Assembly: GCA_021732285.1 (NCBI GenBank)
Contig: JAKFVH010000072.1
Coordinates: 1 to 64,000 of the forward strand
DNA length: 64,000 bases
Direction: 5' to 3'
Source: Reyranella sp.
Lineage (GTDB): Bacteria; Pseudomonadota; Alphaproteobacteria; Reyranellales; Reyranellaceae
Shown here in pieces: positions 34,793 through 43,836 of this stretch (positions are counted from its first letter, which is position 1; every line of letters starts with the position of its first letter). A program made the translations under genes and the position numbers. The notes under the pieces were generated by a model. That model did no database searches, was not told the origin of the DNA, and was given only the letters and a program-made list of their open reading frames with translations.

Positions 34793-35812
34793 ATGGCAAC
34801 AGTCGTCACCTTCGAGGGCAAGCGCAAGGCGCCCAGCCTGGAGCCCCTGCTGTCGCTCTGCGCCGACGACATGGCGCAGGTCGACCGCGAGATCCTGGCA
34901 CGCATGCGCTCGCCGGTGGCGTTGATCCCCGAGCTCGCCAACCATCTGGTGGGCGCGGGCGGCAAGCGCATGCGGCCATTGCTGACCGTCGCGGCGGCGC
35001 GGCTGTGCGGCTACGCCGCCACCGACGACCGCCACATCAAGCTCGCGACCTGCGTGGAGTTCATCCATTCGGCCACGCTGCTGCACGACGACGTGGTCGA
35101 TGTCAGCGCGCTCAGGCGCGGCAAGCCCTCGGCCAATGCGGTGTGGGGCGACAAGGCATCGGTGCTGGTCGGCGACTTCCTGTTCACGCGCTCGTTCGAG
35201 CTCATGGTCGATGTCGGCTCGCTCGACATCCTGGGCGTGCTGTCGCGCGCCTCCTCGACCATCGCCGAGGGCGAGGTGCTGCAGCTCGTGAGCCAGCGCG
35301 ATACCTCGACGCCCGAGGCGACCTATCTCGAGATCATCAAGGCCAAGACCGCCAAGCTGTTCGCCGCGGCCGCCGAAGTCGGCGCCATGGTCGCCGGCCG
35401 TGATGGACAGGAGCGGGTGGCGCTCGAAAGCTTCGGCATGAATCTCGGCATCGCCTTTCAGCTGGTCGACGATGCGCTCGACTATGCCGGCCGCGAGGCC
35501 GAGCTCGGCAAGACGGTGGGCGACGATTTCCGCGAGGGCAAGATCACCCTGCCGGTCATCCTGGCCTTCCTGCGCGGCCGCACCGTCGAGCGCGAGTTCT
35601 GGAAGCGCACCATCGAGAAGCTCGACCAGCGCGAGGGCGACCTCGAGCAGGCCAAGGTGCTGCTCGACCGTTATGGCGCCATCGCCGACACGCTGGAACG
35701 CGCCCGGCACTACGGCGCCATGGCGCGCGATGCGCTGGGACTCTTTCCCGACAAGCCGCTCAAGGCCGCCCTGCTCGAGGCCGTCGACTTCGCCATCGAC
35801 CGCGCGCACTGA
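34793..35812 (+). CDS. ispB: trans-polyprenyl diphosphate synthase (octa/decaprenyl, quinone side chain)
   Basis: The 339-residue product has both aspartate-rich motifs of long-chain prenyltransferases: HSATLLHDDVVDVSALRRGK (DDxxD) and AFQLVDDALDYAG (second DDxxD), with KTAKLFAAAAEVGA and GAGGKRMRPLL between and before. It condenses isopentenyl diphosphate onto an allylic primer to make the ubiquinone side chain. Chain length cannot be read reliably; decaprenyl is usual in this class. ATG 34793 is selected; the frame upstream has no family similarity. It is divergent from the methyltransferase gene. Confidence 0.92.
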   Translation: MATVVTFEGKRKAPSLEPLLSLCADDMAQVDREILARMRSPVALIPELANHLVGAGGKRMRPLLTVAAARLCGYAATDDRHIKLATCVEFIHSATLLHDDVVDVSALRRGKPSANAVWGDKASVLVGDFLFTRSFELMVDVGSLDILGVLSRASSTIAEGEVLQLVSQRDTSTPEATYLEIIKAKTAKLFAAAAEVGAMVAGRDGQERVALESFGMNLGIAFQLVDDALDYAGREAELGKTVGDDFREGKITLPVILAFLRGRTVEREFWKRTIEKLDQREGDLEQAKVLLDRYGAIADTLERARHYGAMARDALGLFPDKPLKAALLEAVDFAIDRAH

Positions 35813-35859
35813 GAGGGTCTGTCGAGTTCTTGGCGGCCAAAACCTGCTAGAAACGCAGG

Positions 35860-37344
35860 ATGGCTGCCACGCACATCCTCGCCATCGACCAGGGCACCAC
35901 CAGCACCCGCGCCATCGTGTTCGACGCAACCGGCCGTCCGGTCGCGTCGGCGCAGAAGGAACTGCCGCAGATCTTTCCGAAACCCGGCTGGGTCGAGCAC
36001 GACGCCGAGGAAATATGGTCAGCCACGGTCGAGGTCTGCCGCGGCGCGCTGGCCAAGGCCAAGCTCGACGCCAAGGCGCTGGCCGGCATCGGCATCACCA
36101 ACCAGCGCGAGACCACCGTCGTGTGGGACCGCGCCACCGGCAAGCCGATCCACAACGCCATCGTCTGGCAGGACCGCCGCACCGCCGACCGCTGCGAGGC
36201 GCTGAAGCGCGCCGGCCATGAGAGCGAGGTCACGGCGAAGACCGGCCTGATCCTCGATCCGTACTTTTCCGGCACCAAGATCGCCTGGATCCTCGACCAT
36301 GTCGCCGGCAGCCGCGCCGCGGCGGAGAAGGGGGCGCTGGCGGCCGGCACGATCGAATGCTTCCTGCTGTGGCGCCTGACAGGCGGCAAGGTGCATGCGA
36401 GCGACGCGACGAACGCCAGTCGCAGCCTGCTGCTCGACATCCACAAAGGCACCTGGGACGACGGCCTCTTGAAGCTGCTCGGCGTCCCAGCGCCGCTCCT
36501 GCCCAAGGTCGTCGATTGCTCCGGCGAGCTCGGCGTCGCCTCGGCGGACATTTTAGGCGCGCCGGTACCGGTGCTGGGCATGGCGGGCGACCAGCAGGCC
36601 GCGACCGTGGGCCAGGCCTGCGTAAAGCCCGGCATGGTCAAGGCAACCTACGGCACGGGCTGCTTTGCGTTGCTGAACACCGGCAGCATGGCCGTGCGCT
36701 CGCACAATCGGCTGCTCACCACCATCGCCTATCAGCTGGGCGGCCGGCGGACCTATGCGCTGGAGGGCAGCATCTTCATCGCCGGCGCCGCGGTGCAATG
36801 GCTGCGCGACGGCCTGCACCTGATCGCCAAGTCATCCGACGTCGAGCAGGTCGCTTCCCACGCCAAGCCCGATCACGGCGTCTACATGGTGCCGGCCTTC
36901 GTCGGCCTGGGCGCGCCCTACTGGGATGCCGGCGCGCGCGGCGCGCTGCTGGGACTGACGCGCGACACCGGCCCGGCCGAGATCGCCGCGGCAACACTCG
37001 ATTCGGTGTGCTTCCAGACGCGCGATCTGGTCGACGCCATGCGCGGCGACGGTGCCCAGATCGACGAGCTGCGCGTCGACGGCGGCATGGTGGTGAACGA
37101 TCCCCTGATGCAGCGCCTGGCCGACACCGTGGCCGTTCCCGTCGAACGGCCCAAAGTCACCGAGACCACGGCGCTGGGAGCGGCCTTCCTGGCCGGACTG
37201 CACGCTGGCCTGTGGCCCTCGCTGGAGGCGCTGTCGCAGACCTGGGCCCTCGACCGTGCCTTCCGTCCTGCCGAGGACGCTGCTTCGCGTGACCGTCGTT
37301 ATGCGGGCTGGAAGGACGCGGTTCGCCGGGTGCGGAGTACCTAG
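35860..37344 (+). CDS. glpK: glycerol kinase
   Basis: The 494-residue FGGY kinase begins [20 protein letters not shown], the phosphate-1 loop. It has [29 protein letters not shown], and a C-terminal ATP segment [16 protein letters not shown]. Length and order are those of GlpK (EC 2.7.1.30), which makes sn-glycerol 3-phosphate from glycerol and ATP. It starts 47 bases after the ispB-like gene. With the ugp transporter and glycerophosphodiesterase at 14.7-19.8 kb it completes a glycerol-phosphate theme, although glpD and glpF are not in the window. Confidence 0.95.
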   Translation: MAATHILAIDQGTTSTRAIVFDATGRPVASAQKELPQIFPKPGWVEHDAEEIWSATVEVCRGALAKAKLDAKALAGIGITNQRETTVVWDRATGKPIHNAIVWQDRRTADRCEALKRAGHESEVTAKTGLILDPYFSGTKIAWILDHVAGSRAAAEKGALAAGTIECFLLWRLTGGKVHASDATNASRSLLLDIHKGTWDDGLLKLLGVPAPLLPKVVDCSGELGVASADILGAPVPVLGMAGDQQAATVGQACVKPGMVKATYGTGCFALLNTGSMAVRSHNRLLTTIAYQLGGRRTYALEGSIFIAGAAVQWLRDGLHLIAKSSDVEQVASHAKPDHGVYMVPAFVGLGAPYWDAGARGALLGLTRDTGPAEIAAATLDSVCFQTRDLVDAMRGDGAQIDELRVDGGMVVNDPLMQRLADTVAVPVERPKVTETTALGAAFLAGLHAGLWPSLEALSQTWALDRAFRPAEDAASRDRRYAGWKDAVRRVRST

Positions 37345-37375
37345 GCCCGTCCCACTGCCCAGTCCAAGAAAGTAT

Positions 37376-37444
37376 TGTCATCCCGAGCGCAGCGAGGGAC
37401 CTTTAAGCCGCAGGAAAGGTCCCTCGCTTACGCTCGGGATGACA
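37376..37444. repeat. dispersed palindrome family A, copy 2
   Basis: The arms at 37376-37404 and 37415-37444 carry the same TGTCATCCCGAGCG and GAGGGACCTTT core as the copy at 13746-13823. One arm here has an extra base and a mismatch (CGCTTACGCTC against GCTGCGCTC). It lies directly before the DUF2442 gene, so its 3' arm may be in that gene's untranslated leader. Confidence 0.88.
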
Positions 37445-37450
37445 CAAGTG

Positions 37451-37726
37451 ATGGCTCGACATTCAATTGCCCGAGCGACACCTCGATCGGACTTCACGGT
37501 CGCGATCGAATGGTCGGATGGCTCAAAGAGCGTCGTCGATTTTCGCCCTGACATCGCCAAGGGTGAGGCGCTGTCATATTTGCGGGAGCCTGCTGTTTTC
37601 CTGCATCGACTGTTCGTCCAGTCGGAGGGTCAAAGTCTCGCCTGGGAAACGCCGGGTGGCTTGATCGACTTCCATGTCGATGAGCTTTGGCGGCGTGCCC
37701 ATTCCAAGTCCTTCGCGGCTGAATAG
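37451..37726 (+). CDS. DUF2442-family small protein
   Basis: The 91-residue product contains FTVAIEWSDGSKSVVDFRPD, LREPAVFLHRLFVQSEGQSL and GGLIDFHVDELWRRA, a good match to the DUF2442 pattern (ligand-like domain often beside DUF4160 in toxin-antitoxin-like pairs). No DUF4160 partner is present here. ATG 37451 lies six bases after a long palindrome, which may act as a transcription barrier in front of it. Function is unknown. Confidence 0.75.
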   Translation: MARHSIARATPRSDFTVAIEWSDGSKSVVDFRPDIAKGEALSYLREPAVFLHRLFVQSEGQSLAWETPGGLIDFHVDELWRRAHSKSFAAE

Positions 37727-37771
37727 CGAACGCTTGCCCGACAAGACCTCGGCCATTAGGTTGCGCGCGCC

Positions 37772-38524
37772 ATGCGGACCCGCGCCAACCCCATCTACTG
37801 CGGTGTCGACACGATCGATCTCGCGCAGGCCACCAAGCTGATCCAGTCCATTGCCGGCGGGCCCAGGCCGGCCGTCGGCGGCATCAAGCTGGGGCTGGAA
37901 TTCTTCCTGGCGCACGGCGCGCCGGGCGTGCGCTACGCCTTTCCGACGCCGGTGCGGGCCACGGGGGTCGGCTTCTTCCTCGATCTCAAGCTGCACGACA
38001 TCCCCAACACCGTGGCCGGCGGCATCCGCGCCGTGGTCGAGCTCGCCCCCACCTTCATCACCATCCATGCCGGCGGCGGCCGCGAGATGATGAAGGCGGC
38101 GGTCGACGAGGCCGCCGCGCAGGCCGCCAAGCACAACGTGCCGCGGCCCAAGCTTTTGGGCGTGACGGTGCTGACCTCGCTCGATCGCTCCGATCTCGAG
38201 GCCACCGGCGTCAATGCCGATCCGTCGGACCAGGTCCTGCGGCTGGCGGCCCTGGCGCATGCCAGCGGCCTCGACGGCGTGATCTGCTCACCGCTCGAGA
38301 TCGCCGCCCTGCGCAAGCAGTGCGGTCCCGACTTCGTGCTCATGGTGCCGGGCATCCGGCCGGTCGGCAGCGCCGCTAACGACCAGAAGCGGGCGATGAC
38401 GCCACGCCAGGCGGTCGATCTCGGCGCCACCAACCTGGTAGTCGGCCGGCCGATCTACCAGGCCGCCGATCCGCGCGCCGCCGCCGAGGCGATCGCCCGC
38501 GAGGCGGGGGTCAACGACCTATGA
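37772..38524 (+). CDS. pyrF: orotidine 5'-phosphate decarboxylase
   Basis: The 250-residue TIM barrel has the catalytic FFLDLKLHDIPNTVAGG (the D-x-K-x2-D array with its partner residues), VGGIKLGLEFF, LGVTVLTSLD, and the phosphate-binding VPGIRPVGS and NLVVGRPIYQ. It decarboxylates OMP to UMP in pyrimidine synthesis. The start is ATG 37772 and the length is typical. Its stop overlaps the trpF start as ATGA, so trpF translation is coupled to pyrF; this pairing is common in alphaproteobacteria. Confidence 0.95.
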   Translation: MRTRANPIYCGVDTIDLAQATKLIQSIAGGPRPAVGGIKLGLEFFLAHGAPGVRYAFPTPVRATGVGFFLDLKLHDIPNTVAGGIRAVVELAPTFITIHAGGGREMMKAAVDEAAAQAAKHNVPRPKLLGVTVLTSLDRSDLEATGVNADPSDQVLRLAALAHASGLDGVICSPLEIAALRKQCGPDFVLMVPGIRPVGSAANDQKRAMTPRQAVDLGATNLVVGRPIYQAADPRAAAEAIAREAGVNDL

Positions 38525-39159
38525 CCGTCGAGGCCAAGATCTGCGGGTTGACGACGGCCGAGACGCTCGATGCCGCGATCGAAGGCGGTGCGCGTTTCGT
38601 CGGCTTCAACACCTATCCGCCCTCGCCGCGATACCTCGCCTCGAACGACGTGCTGAGGGCGCTGGGCGCGCGCGTGCCCAAAAGCGTGACGCGCGTCGGT
38701 TTGTTTGTCGATCCTGACGACGCGCTGCTCGACGAGCGCCTGGCGACTGGCGCCATCGACCTGGTGCAGCTTCACGGCTCGGAGACGCCCGGGCGCATCG
38801 CCGCCATCAAGGCGCGCACCGGCAAGCCCGTCATGAAAGTGATCAATGTCGGCGCTGCGAGCGACATCGAGCACGGCATTGCGACCTATGGCGTTGTCGC
38901 CGACCAGCTGATGTTCGACACGGCCGGCGGGAAACTGCCCGGCGGCAACGCCAGGGCTTTCGACTGGACGTTGATGTCGGGACGCAAGGTGCCGCTGCCG
39001 TGGCTGCTGGCGGGTGGACTTACGCCCGACAACGTCGCCGAGGCGGTGCGCGTCACGGGTGCGCATGTTGTCGACGTTTCTTCTGGTGTCGAATCGAGCC
39101 GGGGTGTGAAATCGGTCGAACTGATCCACGCCTTCCTCGATCGCGTGAAGGCGCTCTGA
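38521..39159 (+). CDS. trpF: phosphoribosylanthranilate isomerase
   Basis: The 212-residue barrel begins EAKICGLTTAETLDAAIEGG (catalytic Cys in KICGL) and includes GFNTYPPSPRYL, VQLHGSETPG, LLAGGLTPDNVAEAV and VDVSSGVESSRGVK, all classical TrpF blocks. It performs the third step of tryptophan synthesis from anthranilate. ATG 38521 overlaps the pyrF stop by four bases. A RidA-family gene, then trpB, follow. Confidence 0.95.
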   Translation: MTVEAKICGLTTAETLDAAIEGGARFVGFNTYPPSPRYLASNDVLRALGARVPKSVTRVGLFVDPDDALLDERLATGAIDLVQLHGSETPGRIAAIKARTGKPVMKVINVGAASDIEHGIATYGVVADQLMFDTAGGKLPGGNARAFDWTLMSGRKVPLPWLLAGGLTPDNVAEAVRVTGAHVVDVSSGVESSRGVKSVELIHAFLDRVKAL

Positions 39160-39170
39160 AGGGGGACCGC

Positions 39171-39722
39171 ATGAAAACCGAACAGCGGCTGAAGGAACTC
39201 GGCATCGAGCTCACCAAGCCGACCTCGCCGATGGCCAACTACGTGAACGCCGTGCGCACCGGCAACTTTCTGTATCTCGCCGGCAAGGGCCCCGGCCTGC
39301 CGGGCCATCCGCTGCCGGTCGGCAAGGTCGGCCGCGACTTCACCAAGGAGCAGGGCTACGAGTATGCGCGCCAGACCGGCTTGAGCCTGATCTCCGTCAT
39401 GAAGGCGGAGCTGGGCGACCTCGATCGTGTGAAGCGCATCGTCAAGCTCTTGGGCATGGTCAACGCCACGCCGGAATTCGGCGAGCAGCCCGAGGTGATC
39501 AACGGCTGCTCCGATCTCTTCGTCTCGGTGTTCGGCGATCGCGGCCGGCACGCGCGTTCGGCAGTCGGCATGGGCTCGCTGCCGCGCGGCATCCCGGTCG
39601 AGATCGAGGTGATCGTCGAAGTCGAGGATGCGCCGGCTCGTCGTGCCGCCGCCAAGCCTGCCGCGCGCCGCAAGGCGGCGCCCAAGGCCAAGCGGAAATC
39701 GGCCAGGAGCAAGCGCAGGTAG
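39171..39722 (+). CDS. RidA/YjgF-family protein with basic histone-like tail
   Basis: The 183-residue product starts at ATG 39171 after AAGGGGGA. Residues about 1-150 form a RidA-fold protein ([54 protein letters not shown] with the ligand-binding Arg context). RidA enzymes hydrolyse reactive enamine/imine intermediates from PLP enzymes. The last 30 residues are almost only Ala, Lys, Arg and Pro ([18 protein letters not shown]), like a histone H1 or DNA-binding tail, which is unusual for this family. It sits between trpF and trpB. A role near PLP-dependent TrpB is tempting but unproven. Confidence 0.85.
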   Translation: MKTEQRLKELGIELTKPTSPMANYVNAVRTGNFLYLAGKGPGLPGHPLPVGKVGRDFTKEQGYEYARQTGLSLISVMKAELGDLDRVKRIVKLLGMVNATPEFGEQPEVINGCSDLFVSVFGDRGRHARSAVGMGSLPRGIPVEIEVIVEVEDAPARRAAAKPAARRKAAPKAKRKSARSKRR

Positions 39723-39780
39723 GGCTTTTGACCGACCCCTGTCGGGGCTGCTAAGTCCGCGCGTCCCGACAGGAATTTTT

Positions 39781-40995
39781 ATGCCAACCTCACCCAACAG
39801 TTTCCGCATCGGTCCCGACGAGCGCGGGCATTTCGGCCTTTTCGGCGGCCGCTACGTCGCCGAAACGCTGATGCCGCTGATCCTCGACCTGGAGAAGGCC
39901 TACAACGAGGCCAAGGCCGATCCGCAGTTCCAGGGCGAGCTGAACTATCTTCTGGCGCAATACGCCGGCCGGCCGAGCCCGCTCTACTACGCGGAACGCC
40001 TCACCAAGCATCTCGGCGGCGCGAAAATCTACTTCAAGCGCGATGAGCTCAATCACACCGGCAGCCACAAGATCAACAACGTGCTGGGTCAGGTGCTTCT
40101 GGCCAAGCGCATGGGCAAGACGCGGGTGATCGCCGAGACCGGCGCGGGCCAGCACGGTGTCGCCACGGCGACCGCGTGCGCGCTGTTCGACATCCCCTGC
40201 GTCGTCTTCATGGGCTCGGTCGACGTCGAGCGTCAGGCGCCCAACGTGTTCCGCATGAAGATGCTGGGCGCGGAGGTGCGGCCGGTGACGTCGGGCTCCT
40301 CGACGCTCAAGGACGCCATGAACGAGGCGATGCGCGACTGGGTGGCGACCTGCGATACGACCTTCTATTGCATCGGCACGGTGGCGGGCCCGCATCCCTA
40401 TCCGGCGATGGTGCGCGACTTCCAGTGCGTGATCGGCAATGAGGTGCGCACGCAGATCATGGAGATGGAAGGCCGGCTGCCCGACACGCTGGTCGCCTGC
40501 ATCGGCGGCGGCTCGAACGCCATGGGCCTGTTCCATCCCTTCCTCGACGACACGGGCGTCCGCATCGTCGGCGTCGAGGCGGGCGGCAAGGGCGTCGAGA
40601 CCGGCGAGCATGCCGCCTCGCTGACCGGCGGCCGCCCCGGCGTGCTGCACGGCAACCGCACCTACCTTCTGCAGGACAAGGAAGGCCAGATCACCGAGGC
40701 GCATTCGATCTCGGCCGGCCTCGACTATCCCGGCATCGGGCCCGAGCATTCCTGGCTGAAGGAGCAGGGCCGCGTCGAATACGTGTCGGCGACCGACAAT
40801 GAGGCGCTGACGGCCTTCCAGCTCCTGTGCAAGCTCGAGGGCATCATCCCGGCCCTCGAGCCCGCGCATGCGCTGGCCCATGTCACCAAGCTCGCGCCCA
40901 CTCTGCCCAAGGACAATCTGCTGGTGATGAATCTCTGCGGCCGCGGCGACAAGGACGTGTTCGCCGTCGCCGAACGGCTGGGCATGAAGGTATAG
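39781..40995 (+). CDS. trpB: tryptophan synthase beta chain
   Basis: The 404-residue product has [20 protein letters not shown], the PLP lysine K97 in [32 protein letters not shown], the phosphate-binding [12 protein letters not shown] and LEPAHALAH. It condenses indole and serine as the beta subunit of TrpAB. ATG 39781 is the conserved start; the longer upstream frame overlaps the RidA gene. In most related operons trpA follows directly; here a two-gene toxin-antitoxin-like module lies between. Confidence 0.96.
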   Translation: MPTSPNSFRIGPDERGHFGLFGGRYVAETLMPLILDLEKAYNEAKADPQFQGELNYLLAQYAGRPSPLYYAERLTKHLGGAKIYFKRDELNHTGSHKINNVLGQVLLAKRMGKTRVIAETGAGQHGVATATACALFDIPCVVFMGSVDVERQAPNVFRMKMLGAEVRPVTSGSSTLKDAMNEAMRDWVATCDTTFYCIGTVAGPHPYPAMVRDFQCVIGNEVRTQIMEMEGRLPDTLVACIGGGSNAMGLFHPFLDDTGVRIVGVEAGGKGVETGEHAASLTGGRPGVLHGNRTYLLQDKEGQITEAHSISAGLDYPGIGPEHSWLKEQGRVEYVSATDNEALTAFQLLCKLEGIIPALEPAHALAHVTKLAPTLPKDNLLVMNLCGRGDKDVFAVAERLGMKV

Positions 40996-41017
40996 TGGGT
41001 TTGGATCGGGAGGCAGC

Positions 41018-41260
41018 ATGACCTTCAGATGGCAAGACCACATCGTTCGGGATCCTGAAATTTGCGGCGGATTGCCAACGATGAGAGGAACCCGCGTCCT
41101 CCTGCGGCAGGTTCTCGCCGACGTCGCTGACGGGACGACAGCTACGGACATCATCGCGGCTTACCCATCCCTCAGGCCCGATCACATTAGGGCGGCTATC
41201 GCCTTCGCTGCGAACAGCGCTAAGGATGACTTGCCGGTGCTCGACAAGCCGGCGGCGTAA
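41018..41260 (+). CDS. DUF433-family antitoxin
   Basis: The 80-residue product matches DUF433: DHIVRDPEICGGLPTMRGTR, then VLADVADGTTATDIIAAYPS and IRAAIAFAAN, a small winged-helix-like domain regularly encoded before PIN-like DUF5615 toxins (the VapB45-VapC45 arrangement). GGGAGG precedes ATG 41018. Its TAA overlaps the next ATG by one base. It lies 22 bases after trpB. Confidence 0.85.
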   Translation: MTFRWQDHIVRDPEICGGLPTMRGTRVLLRQVLADVADGTTATDIIAAYPSLRPDHIRAAIAFAANSAKDDLPVLDKPAA

Positions 41261-41643
41261 TGCGGCTCAAGCTTGACGAGAACATGCCGCGACCTCTAGC
41301 GGAGTCGCTGCGACGGATCGGTCACGACGTCCACACGGCATCCGATGAAGACCTCCTCGGCAAGTCAGACCGCGTCGTTTGGAGCGTCGTAGTGCACGAA
41401 AGGCGGCTACTGCTAACTTTAGACCGCGACTTTGGCCTACTTGCCAGTCAGTCTAGTGATCACGCAGGAGCTATCATCCTGCGCCCGCGTGATGCGAAGA
41501 AAATGGTGATCGAGGTGTTGGCCCTGCGGGCGCTTGCCCTGGCCACTGATATCGATATGACGAACAGAATAATGATTTTCGAAGACGAGCGAATTCGCAT
41601 TCGACCACCGCTCGCTCTCGTCCCACCACAGGATCAATCATGA
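41260..41643 (+). CDS. DUF5615 PIN-like toxin (Mut7-C/VapC-like nuclease)
   Basis: The 127-residue product opens MRLKLDENMPRPLAESLRRI, with the acidic LDEN motif of the PIN-like DUF5615 family. It continues GHDVHTASDEDLLGKSD and LLTLDRDFG, whose Asp residues complete a putative metal site, then AGAIILRPRD. RNase activity is expected from the fold. Its codon usage is less GC-extreme than its neighbours, with several A/T-rich codons near the end, which suggests recent acquisition. The stop overlaps the trpA ATG by four bases, so trpA translation is coupled to the toxin gene. Confidence 0.85.
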   Translation: MRLKLDENMPRPLAESLRRIGHDVHTASDEDLLGKSDRVVWSVVVHERRLLLTLDRDFGLLASQSSDHAGAIILRPRDAKKMVIEVLALRALALATDIDMTNRIMIFEDERIRIRPPLALVPPQDQS

Positions 41644-42473
41644 GCCGCATCACCAAGCGTTTCGAGAAGCTCAAGGCCGACAAGCGCGCCGGCCTCGTGA
41701 TCTACATCTCGGCCGGCGATCCCGATGCCGAGGTCGGCTACGAGATCCTGAAGGGCCTGCCGGCGGCCGGCGCCGACCTGATCGAGCTCGGCATGCCGTT
41801 CACCGATCCGATGGCCGACGGACCCTCGGTCCAGGCCGCGGGCCAGCGCGCGCTTAAGGCCGGCATGACGGTCGACGGCACCTTCGACATGGTGCGCCGC
41901 TTCCGCAAGGAGACCGGTGATGACGACACGCCGATCCTGCTGATGGGCTATTACAACCTCGTCTATCAGCGCGGCGCCGAGCGCTTCTGCAAGGAAGCGG
42001 CAGCCGCGGGCGTGGACGGATTCATCCTGGTCGACCTGCCGCCGGAAGAGGCTGACGAACTGAAGCCGCATGCCGAGGCGAACGGGCTCGACACGGTGCT
42101 GCTGACCGCGCCCACGACCGACGACAAGCGCCTGCCGGCGGTGCTGAAGTACTCCGCGGGCTTCGTCTATTTCGTCTCGGTGCTCGGCATCACCGGCACC
42201 AAGTCGGCGACCGAAGAGGCGGTCGCGACGCATGTCGCGCGCATCAAGCGCCACACCAAGCTGCCGGTCGGCGTCGGCTTCGGCATCAAGACGCCGGAGC
42301 AGGCTGCGGCCGTGGCGCGCCACGCCGATGCCGCTGTCGTCGGTTCCGCCATCGTCGATCGCGTGAAGGCAGGACTCGATTCGAACGGCAAGCCCAGGCC
42401 CGGAGTCGCGGCCGGCGTGTTCGCCGACGTCAAGGCACTTGCAGGCGGCGTGCGCAGCGTCAGCAAGCCGTAA
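41640..42473 (+). CDS. trpA: tryptophan synthase alpha chain
   Basis: The 277-residue TIM barrel has the catalytic Glu in DLIELGMPFTDPMADGPSVQ with the conserved Asp nearby, LLMGYYNLVYQRGAERFCKE, GFILVDLPPEEAD and VSVLGITGTKSATEE, and ends with the phosphate site VGVGFGIKTPEQ and VGSAIVD. It cleaves indole-glycerol phosphate and passes indole to TrpB. ATG 41640 overlaps the end of the DUF5615 gene, so part of its expression may depend on ribosomes leaving the toxin cistron. Confidence 0.96.
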   Translation: MSRITKRFEKLKADKRAGLVIYISAGDPDAEVGYEILKGLPAAGADLIELGMPFTDPMADGPSVQAAGQRALKAGMTVDGTFDMVRRFRKETGDDDTPILLMGYYNLVYQRGAERFCKEAAAAGVDGFILVDLPPEEADELKPHAEANGLDTVLLTAPTTDDKRLPAVLKYSAGFVYFVSVLGITGTKSATEEAVATHVARIKRHTKLPVGVGFGIKTPEQAAAVARHADAAVVGSAIVDRVKAGLDSNGKPRPGVAAGVFADVKALAGGVRSVSKP

Positions 42474-42570
42474 CTTCTCCGCTGTGACCAATCGAGGAAG
42501 ACACCCGACCGTCATTGTCGGGTCACGATCTCGCGCCCATATGCGCGTCGGTCAATGCGGAGGAAAAAAC

Positions 42571-42942
42571 ATGCAGGCGATCGACGTCGAACGGAAGAAC
42601 AGGCTGCACGCCAACTTCATCGCTGCACTCGATCTTCTCGACGCTGAACATCGCGAACCCGATCGCTGGGAAGAGGAGTGCCTGTCCTACGCGCTGGGCG
42701 CGATGGCCTGCGGCATGTATCTCGTCGCCGAGGTCGAGCTTGCCGCCTTCGCGCGGCCGATCGACGAGCGTTCCCCCGACGTGCTGGCAGCACTGGCACA
42801 GAAGCCTGCGCGCTTCACCAAGGACATGCTGCGTCACGGCCTCGACTATGTGAACCAGCGCTACGGTCACGTCGGCGACGCCGCTGATCTGCCGGCCGTG
42901 CTGGCGGCCGGCCAGCAGGACCTGCAGTCGCTGACGGCGTAG
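42571..42942 (+). CDS. hypothetical helical protein
   Basis: The 123-residue product starts at ATG 42571, 7 bases after GGAGGA. It is largely helical (MQAIDVERKNRLHANFIAAL, LSYALGAMACGMYLVAEVEL) with no signal peptide. I recognise no family. The gene lies 97 bases after trpA on the same strand and is followed by a structured repeat, then a convergent hydrolase gene. Clean ribosome site and codon bias support a real gene. Confidence 0.65.
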   Translation: MQAIDVERKNRLHANFIAALDLLDAEHREPDRWEEECLSYALGAMACGMYLVAEVELAAFARPIDERSPDVLAALAQKPARFTKDMLRHGLDYVNQRYGHVGDAADLPAVLAAGQQDLQSLTA

Positions 42943-42946
42943 TTCA

Positions 42947-43082
42947 TTCCTCCCCAGCGAAGCTGGGGAGGTGTCGGCGTCATACGCCGACGGAGGGGTC
43001 ACGAGCTTCAGTACTGTTGCTCATGACCCCTCCGTCCGCTTCGCGGACACCTCCCCATCGCGCGACGCGCGATGGGGAGGAA
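42947..43082. repeat. structured repeat family B, copy 2
   Basis: This repeats the architecture of 15361-15500: CCTCCCCAGC/GCTGGGGAGG (42949-42971), CGGCGT/ACGCCG, GGAGGGGTCA with TGACCCCTCC, GTCCGC-TTC-GCGGAC, and CCTCCCCATCGCGC with GCGCGATGGGGAGG. Stem sequences differ from copy 1 at paired positions while pairing is retained. It lies between convergent genes, where it could also act as a bidirectional terminator. Confidence 0.9.
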
Positions 43083-43088
43083 GGCGAC

Positions 43089-43769
43089 CTAAGCCTTCGC
43101 TTCCTCTTCGTCGTCGTCGAACAGCAGATCGGCGACGAAGGGATTGGTCTTGCGCTCCCAGCCGAAGGTCGACGTCTGGCCGTGGCCGGGCACGAAGGTG
43201 ATGTCGTCGCCGAACGGCCATAGCCGCTTGCGGATCGATGTCAGCAACTGCTCGTGGTTGCCGCGTGGAAAATCCGTGCGCCCGATCGAGCCTCGGAACA
43301 GCACGTCGCCGACGAACGCCACCTTGGCGGGCTTGTGCACGAACACGACATGGCCCGGCGTGTGGCCGGGGCAGTGCACGACGTCGAAGGTGAGGTTGCC
43401 GAGCGCCACTGTCTCGCCGTTGGTGAGCCATCGGTCGGGCACGAACGGCTTGTAGGCCGGGAAGTTGTACTTGGCGCCGGAGGCGGGCAGGCCCTCGATC
43501 AGGAACAGGTCGTCCTCGTGCGGGCCCTCGATCTTCACGCCGTAGTGGTCGGCCATGGTGCCGGCGGCTGAGGCGTGGTCGACGTGGCCGTGGGTCAGCA
43601 GCACCTTGGTGACCTTGATGCCCTGCTGGGCGATCGCTTCCTTCAGCATGTCGAAATCGCCGCCCGGGTCGACGGCCGTGCCCTCCATGGTCTCGTCGCA
43701 CCAGACGATGGAGCAGTTCTGCTGGAACGGGGTGACGGGGGCGATCATGACCTTGAGCATTGCACCCAT
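43089..43769 (-). CDS. metallo-beta-lactamase-fold hydrolase, glyoxalase II-like
   Basis: The 226-residue product has the metal motif [18 protein letters not shown] (HxHxDH), then [30 protein letters not shown] and [20 protein letters not shown], which matches the short YcbL-type hydroxyacylglutathione hydrolase-like group. It binds two metals and probably hydrolyses a thioester such as S-lactoylglutathione. ATG 43769 is preceded by GGGAGG; a second ATG three codons later is weaker. The C-terminus is acidic (FDDDEEEA). It is convergent with the hypothetical gene and divergent from the carboxypeptidase gene. Confidence 0.85.
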   Translation of the reverse strand: MGAMLKVMIAPVTPFQQNCSIVWCDETMEGTAVDPGGDFDMLKEAIAQQGIKVTKVLLTHGHVDHASAAGTMADHYGVKIEGPHEDDLFLIEGLPASGAKYNFPAYKPFVPDRWLTNGETVALGNLTFDVVHCPGHTPGHVVFVHKPAKVAFVGDVLFRGSIGRTDFPRGNHEQLLTSIRKRLWPFGDDITFVPGHGQTSTFGWERKTNPFVADLLFDDDEEEAKA

Positions 43770-43836
43770 CTAATGCCTCCCGCGGGCGCGTGGAAGGGCG
43801 TATGCTGCCCCGGGGAGTCTTCATGCGTCGGCGGCA

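Noticed and set aside
34741-35929. Extension of the methyltransferase frame through the prenyl synthase gene to a 642-codon product
   Set aside because: The part beyond 34738 is antisense to the polyprenyl synthase gene. Methyltransferase homology begins only at LTEDALLGG.
41018-41643. Mobile element carrying the toxin-antitoxin pair
   Set aside because: No terminal inverted repeats, target duplication or recombinase gene is seen around the pair; only an operon-internal position and slightly different codon use support transfer.
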